A stretch of DNA of 64,000 bases, from assembly GCF_002949795.1 (NCBI RefSeq), contig NZ_CP026692.1, positions 1,299,501-1,363,500 on the forward strand, read 5' to 3'. This stretch comes from Nostoc sp. 'Lobaria pulmonaria (5183) cyanobiont' (GTDB lineage: Bacteria; Cyanobacteriota; Cyanobacteriia; Cyanobacteriales; Nostocaceae). Positions within the stretch are counted from its first letter, which is position 1. Each line of letters starts with the position of its first letter. The notes under the pieces were generated by a model. It was not told where the DNA came from and ran no database searches. It saw nothing but the letters and a program-made list of their open reading frames with translations. This document shows positions 63,718-64,000 of the stretch, one piece after another. The position numbers and the translations under genes were made by a program.

Positions 63718-63850
63718 CTCTGTCTCCGACTGGGAATGCCTATTTTGGGGCTGTCGCTTCTCTGACTTACAGCACCAGCCCAATGAAGCAGCGTTTCCAG
63801 ACAGAGGCTAGAAACAATAGTTTTAAGGGGACTTATAGCCTAAGTTGACG
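63718..63850. repeat. Diverged relative of the MITE-like element at 29668-29863
   Basis: Shared landmarks in the same order are GACTGGGAATGCCT, GTTTCCAG with GAGGCTAGAAA, and TTTTAAGGGGACTT then GCCTAAGTTGAC. The left inverted end is not recognisable. No gene is seen from 63525 to the end of the window apart from this element and the hairpin at 63549. Confidence 0.6.
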
Positions 63851-64000
63851 CTAATCCACAGCTATGTGTCCTACAAACGCCAATATAAGTGACGTTATAT
63901 ATACCAAAACGGTCACATACAAAGAAATATTTTCCAATGGACTCTCTCCCCTGTCCACTGTTTTAAATAGATAAATAAATATCTCAAATAACTGTTTGGT

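Overview
The window is chromosomal DNA from a filamentous cyanobacterium of the Nostoc type. Signs of this are the many GCGATCGC (HIP1) octamers inside genes, the short tandem heptamer and octamer repeats and small palindromic elements between genes, an SLH-domain porin, a CHASE2 Ser/Thr kinase, a group 2 sigma factor and a DUF2811 gene. No rRNA, tRNA, CRISPR array or intact transposase was recognised.

Region 1 (1-14280, all minus strand) is a secretion cluster. Its upstream end encodes a HetC-like exporter (cyclic-nucleotide-binding domain + C39 peptidase + ABC transporter), a HlyD-type adaptor and a parvulin-type prolyl isomerase. Downstream lie two short Ser/Thr/Ala-rich proteins with a shared N-terminal leader (D-L-x-Y-L-E, then GGG or GS), a large TPR/O-GlcNAc-transferase-like glycosyltransferase, a 25-codon ORF with a strong ribosome binding site, the ruins of a radical SAM gene, an RTX calcium-binding protein and a second TPR protein cut by the window edge. 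I read it as a leader-peptide export system whose Ser/Thr-rich products may be glycosylated. It is the best candidate here for an undescribed system. The link between glycosyltransferase and peptides is inference.

Region 2 (14281-44856) starts with about 2.4 kb of apparently non-coding DNA and is then an organosulfur scavenging island. It holds two DszC/SfnB/acyl-CoA-dehydrogenase-like flavoproteins, an ssuD-ssuC-ssuB operon, four intact SsuA-like binding proteins and one broken one, a TauD-like dioxygenase, two tandem amidohydrolases, two tandem 2-hydroxyacid dehydrogenases, a methyltransferase, an SLH porin, and an AprA/AprB-like flavoprotein-ferredoxin pair. One permease and one ATPase serve several binding proteins, which suggests import of several sulfonate-like compounds that are desulfonated by FMNH2- or 2-oxoglutarate-dependent enzymes. 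A TVP38-type membrane protein and a family 2 glycosyltransferase are embedded in it.

Region 3 (45117-64000) is more ordinary: a hybrid histidine kinase behind a small XRE regulator, a CHASE2 kinase, a group 2 sigma factor, a HerA-like ATPase, a GST, a fasciclin protein, a polysaccharide deacetylase, hemL, hisIE, an MFS transporter and a DUF2811 protein.

Repeats have shaped the genes as well as the gaps. A palindromic repeat sits in frame inside one dehydrogenase, another supplies the stop codon of the glycosyltransferase, a heptamer repeat carries the annotated start of the HerA-like gene, and a 15-copy 21-bp array lies in the sulfur island.
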